From positions 25,506,876 through 25,570,875 of the forward strand of contig OY987305.1 of NCBI GenBank assembly GCA_963920635.1: a DNA stretch of 64,000 bases, in the 5' to 3' direction. Both the position numbers and the translations under genes were made by a program. Source of the DNA: Pseudeuparius sepicola (taxonomy: Eukaryota > Arthropoda > Insecta > Coleoptera > Anthribidae). Within the stretch, counting starts at the first letter, position 1; each line of letters opens with the position of its first letter. The notes under the pieces were generated by a model that saw only the letters and a program-made list of their open reading frames with translations, ran no database searches and was not told the DNA's origin. Of this stretch, positions 54,801-60,800 are shown piece after piece.

Positions 54801-57800
54801 GTCACTAACAATTGTACCTATTGCACTGCAAATAATGTTTTCCAATGGCAGCTTCTTTTCTACACTCCTTATTATTATCTAGAGATGGGTTTACACCGGG
54901 TTTTTTCATATTTGGAAAGGGTGTCAAGGTTTCCACCCTTTTTGGCACCGGGTGTCAAATTATGACACTAGTTTTTGGCATATTTTGATTGGTGACATCT
55001 AGACGTTTAATTTAATACCAAATACTCGTATCTAAAAACTATAAACAACAAAAACATTGCAAGAAGATATAAAAAGTAAAAAATATGTTGCAGGCGAATT
55101 AGAAATTTAGTCGTTTATCTATTACATTATCCTAAATTAAAATAACGATGACTAAATATTAAATAAATGAATAAATGTATTCTAGGGCATACAAAAACAA
55201 GAGTCATCCTGCATTATTAACTTTAATAAACTGGTTAACGAGAAATAAAAAAAAATGTCATCAGTGTACAGGGTGGTCACTCTTACAGTGCATACCATTG
55301 GGATATCAGAAACGAATATTTCAGAATCTAGTTGGCGTAGGAATTATTTGACATTTCCATTGAAAAGCTCACATCGAGAAATGTAAGACTGCCAGGTTTC
55401 ATAAATTTTCCATTACATATCAAAAAGTTATGAAGGAAGAAAGAAAACGCATATTTTCAGCAATATTTCAGGAACTACCCAAGATATCTTAGATTTCTTT
55501 TCAGATTATTGAAAGGCATACAAAAACGCAACTTTTCTCTAATTTAACCCACGCTGTATCTCTTACCGTTTCGGATATCCCAATGGTATGCACTGTCAGA
55601 GTGACCACCCTGTATACAGGGTGTTATTTAAGTACGTAGCGAAACTTTAAGGGGTGATTCTTCGAGTGATTTTAAGACGAAAAGTTTATATAAACATAGG
55701 TCCGGTATGGCTTCGTTTTCAAGATACAGGGTGTCAAACTTTTTTAAAAAAATCTTTTTTTCAACCAAATTTCATAAATTTTCAACGATCTAAAATTGAA
55801 AATTAAAGCAAAAAAAAACTTCTTTCAATTCATTTTCTCATCTAAAAGCCATAGAGGGTTTATTATTCCATTTATATTTCTGTTCTGATATTTGACATAT
55901 TTACAAAATATAATAGTTAAGTTTCATTGAAAAAAAAAACAAAAATCGCGTTTCTTCTTTGCTCCAAATCCAGTGGCTTTGCTTCCCTTCAAAAATTACA
56001 TCCATTCCAGGATACATTTTGGCTTTTGGTGACATTGAAAACACCCATTTTTGGGTGTCATTAGTTTACACCCTTTGAAACCACCCATTTTTGGGTGCCA
56101 AACGTTTCCACCCTTTGAATCCACCCTTTATTTTAAAAATAAAAACACCCTATGGGTGTCAAAGGTTTGGCACCCATAGGTTGGCACCCATAAAGGGTTT
56201 AAACCCATCGATGGGTGTAAACCCAAAACCCATCTCTATTATTATCTATTGCACGTGCCCCATCTTTATGGGTCTAGGAGAAATTATTTTATACTTTTAG
56301 TCCGATTTTATAATATTTTATACTTCTTAGTTCCGTTTTGAAAGCACGTTATAAACAAATATTTTCGCGGGGGAGCAGGGCAGCAGCGGACAGTGGGCCA
56401 GATCGGCCCAGGCGGCAGGGAGTGGGGAGCTCAGGCTAAGAGGGCGGGGGGGGGGGGGGGGGGCGATCGCCCCCACCTAGCTACGCCACTGCATTCCAGT
56501 CACTTGTGTTAGATCTGAAGTTCTTACAACCCTATACCATTGCAGACACTCTAAACTCAAGATACCACAACCTCTCAATGATATAATAAGTATAAATTTA
56601 GCCCAAATTGATACACTGTTATAGGATTGATTTATATCGTCATCATTGTCATTATCGTATAATTTGAGATATGGTAAATAGTTTTAACACAAAAAGCCGA
56701 AAAGCAATAATTTTGAAGTATGATGCTTACCTTTACTATCTATTACTTGACAAGCAACACTATTTTCATAATCCTTGTTTTTAAAAACTTCAGAAAATCT
56801 TTCCTCAATATTTATTTTTGCAGTTTTTTCTGGACCTGAAATTATTACCAAGGCAATACAAGCTATTCCTCTGTTGCCAGATGAAGGGTTTTGACTCTGA
56901 TTATATATAAAAATATGATCATCGCCAGCCAATTTCTTGGAGCCTTCACTTTCTGAATAGTCCTTAAAATGTGACAAGGTTCTCGAGTCAGTGTATTTTG
57001 GCATATTAAGAAACTGAAGCAAGTTTTGTTTAAGATAAAGGGTGAATGCTTGTAGCCACTGAATAGCGAAATCTTGAATACTCAACTGAAATAAAGTTTG
57101 AAATATTAAAATTAGGTGTAAAGCTGCAAAGGCAGTAATACTCACACAGATAAGTACCTCTGGCTGATTAAAAGGTCTTTGTATAAACTGAACATCCTCA
57201 GGTGTTAATGGGCACATAGCATTCCTAGCTAACATAACAGAAAGAAATTCTAGTACTGCATCATCTAACCTATTTTGCAAAACTTGCACCAAATCACACT
57301 GTACATCATGACCAGCGTCAGTTATGCCATGCACTCTTAGAATAAGTGTATCTTCAACTGGACTATCTTTGGTTTCTTTCTCCCCAAAAGACCTTACTCT
57401 TGGGCGAATCAAATCATTCTATAATAAAATATTAATATCAAAAGTGCAAATAAAATTAAAAAACATTATACCGAAATAACAGACACAATACTCTGTTCAG
57501 ATTGTGCTAGATTACTGACTTTACTTTGTCCTAAGGGTAAAGATGTTATCGAAGGACTTCGGGAAACTGTTGTACTATCATAATCATTTGGTTTGATCTG
57601 CGTGGTTTTATTATAATGAACATCTTCATGTAGGCTAAAAGAGTATTTTTTAAGGAACAATGCAAGCAAAGAGTTTGAATACTCACCGCAAGTAAAAAAC
57701 ATTAGCTCCGTTGTCCTTGTAAACAAACATATTGTTCCTATTTGAAACTGAAAACTTGTCCAAGATATTTTTAAGAGCTAAAATTCCTCTTGAAATGCCA

Positions 57801-60800
57801 GACTTTCCAGGCCCAGTCTTCAGTCTTGGATGCAAAATAAAATGTGTCTCCCAAACAACTGGACAACTAAAATACCCAGGTTTAAAATTTAGTGATGCTT
57901 CAGACAAAGACGAATATGCCATAACATCAGAATCATCACTGGTTTCTGCATCTAAATTTTTTAGGTGAGTATAGGAAGTATTTCGTGATACAGAAGTCTT
58001 GCTCATGTGCCAATTATCATCAGGCTCAAGGAGAGGGTCGCAAATTTTAGTTTCGTGGAGAGATTGCAATAAAAGTAGTTGGTTAACTTTTTTGCAAAGT
58101 TCCCTGATAGCCTCACATACTGCTCTTTGGATATCAAGATAAACATGAACATAAGTTGTAGGTAAATCCAGAAATCTACAATGAAAGTAAACTGTCACCA
58201 CATCATGGTCTACTTTCATTATAAGCCAAAAATTTGGCAAATGTGGTCTTTTGTTGTCTAAATTAGTCAACCAATAATAATCTTCCTCATCTTCACTCAC
58301 ATCTTCATCGTAACCTAAAAGGGAAAAATGTTTAAGATATTTTGGCATTGCCGAAAGTTTTAAACAAGCAAACTGTTATATCTTTATCTTAGCTTTAATC
58401 AAATCCAAGTTTAAATCTAGGATGTATTTTTCTTTGACAGTAATTATTCTTCTTAACAAGATAATGTCATTACTATTCAACAATTAACTAAAATACAGAG
58501 TTTTTAGAAGTTATTAGAAACAGTAAATTTAATGAACAAATAATAATAATAATTGAACTTTGTTTTAACTGCATAACATACAGAAAAGTGTTCTAAAATT
58601 GTTATACAGTGAACAAAATAACCTGTATATATAGGCTATAGAACATTAATTGTACACAAATCACATTTTACGAGTATCACATTCAATGAGTATTTAGAAC
58701 TTTTAATAATTCAGTTTTTCTAATGATAAATAAATCTATATTACTATCTAATACTAATTCATTGCAGGACTTAAGACAAGCTTGTAAAGGCGCTAAATCC
58801 TTACTGATTTTAAATAATACATTGCACCTTCGTAGGTGAACGTCAGGTACATTAATGTTTATATTAAACAACAGGTCAGGTATATTATAAATGTCATGAC
58901 AGATGGCATGGATTAACAATACTTTAACTTTGTTTCTTCTATCAGACAACTTTGATAGATTAAATTCGTGTCGTTGGTACTCATATGATATGAGATTCGG
59001 AAATAAAGGGTATACATTATGTTTTTTAAAATATAAGTTACGTAGAAATCTTTTTTGAATTCTTTCAAGCATATCACTGTGGATCATAGTCTTTGGATTC
59101 CAAATGACGCAGCAGTATTCCAATCTTGACCTGATTAAAGATTTGAATAAATCAATACATGCCTTGCTATCGTGAAAGTTTTTAGTTGTTCTCGGAACAA
59201 ATCCCAATAGTCTTGAGCAATCTAATACCAATTGGTTGACATGCTTAGCAAAACGATAATCTTCAATAAAAGTAACACCCAAATCTTTAATTTCATGAAG
59301 ACCTTCTAATGCAGTACTATTTAAGATATAGTGATTATCTAGTTTGTATTTGTTTCTAGAAAAACAGATATACTTGCATTTCGAATAATTTAAGTCTAGG
59401 TACACAAAATAGCTTTAGGTCATCCGCATACAATAGAAACCTGGAATGATGTATATGTTGGGCTATATCATTAACAAACATCACAAACAACAACGGATCC
59501 AATATTGACCCCTGAGGCACCCCTGACTTTGCAACAAAGTGCTTTGAGTTGCAGTTGTTACATAACATAGAATACAAATTTCTGTTTTTCTCTCTCAAAC
59601 TTCGTGTTTTTTAGTTTTCAACTATGGCCAGTACAGCAAATATTAATTTCGATTTTAGAAAAAAAATTGTTAGAATAGGTATAAAGTTACAGCAGAATTC
59701 CAATTTTGAGACTTTCATTTTTTTCTAATAAAAATGTACCAGAAAAGGTAGACACTAAAAGTAAGTTTTTTTAACTAACATTCACACCCTACTTTCAGGC
59801 AAAAAATTTTACCTTGATATATCAATTCATATAATAATATACTGAAAATATAATGATGAGCAAATATCTTTTGTGCACGACCTACCCGCAATGTTGGCTA
59901 TTTTGTCATAGCTCTCATTTTTACAATAGGTGGCTTTTCCAGATAAACACGCAATTTGACACTGCGTTGTGCACTAGTGGAATTTGAACCGACTGTACAC
60001 TGTTGATAACAATGCTAACTTCAGACTGGAGTATAAAGGTGGGAATCTGTCAAACGATATTTTCAATATTTAAAGGGTAAATCACGAGTTAAGATTACAG
60101 AATATATGTGCTGAAAAAAATTATGTGATCTCAACTTTAGTGACATTTAATTAAATATTATGAGTATATGAATTACAATGATTAGAATGGATTTTACCTT
60201 AATTTAATATTTTCAATATCGAATATAATATAGTCGATACTTCGCCACTACACCATCTCTATACTAACCTAACAAATGTCAATAATTTACATTTTTTAAG
60301 CAAGTGTGCTTGTGTCAAGTATGATCAAGGACAGCAAAAACACTGTAGGCATGAACAATATTTCAAATATTATCCGGTGGCGTCGCTCGTACCGGCGCTG
60401 ACTTTTTAGACTACATGTTTTTCTGCCTTCGATCGACCTTGGTTCGAGGCAGGTGCATGCACATGTCTTTAAAGAAAAACATCGCTATGGCCAAGAGCGT
60501 TGGACAAATGTGGGTTCACGGTATTGCTTCTAAATAGCTTTATCTGTGTGATTTACTAATTGTCCTACACTCACTGGGATTACTACGGTTTTCTAGGGTT
60601 TTCCATAGTACTTGAGCGAATGCTATCCTAGTTCTATCGGGAAAAAAGTGGGCCCTAGCTGCAAATGGCAACGAAGACAAAATAATAGTAATTGCCCCCC
60701 TCTCCCGCACAAGCATGTGGTTGCTTCTGGGGTACTCCTAGTTTGGAGTATTGTGAGGGTGAGAATTATTGTTATTATTATTATTATTATTATTATTACC

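Larger units (their letters stand above)
54880..56238. mobile_element. Smaller hAT-type element with 8-bp target duplication
   Basis: TTATTATC at 54872-54879 and 56239-56246 flanks TAGAGATGGGTTT and its inverse AAACCCATCTCTA, the classic hAT terminus. The interior is 1.36 kb without transposase. Many GGGTGT/ACACCC boxes crowd the right side (about 56040-56220), as subterminal transposase-binding repeats would. Confidence 0.85.
51127..56491. mobile_element. hAT-type element, 5.4 kb, 8-bp target duplication, heavily nested
   Basis: CATTCCAG at 51119-51126 and 56492-56499 flanks the ends CAGTGGCGTAGC (left) and GCTACGCCACTG (right). TIR and 8-bp duplication fit the hAT superfamily. Subterminal sequence is also inverted (GCACCGAATGGGAAAAATTT at about 51282 against AAATTTTTCCCATTTGGTGC at about 54594). 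No hAT transposase remains. Two RT relics, a TIR element and a smaller hAT lie inside. Confidence 0.85.
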
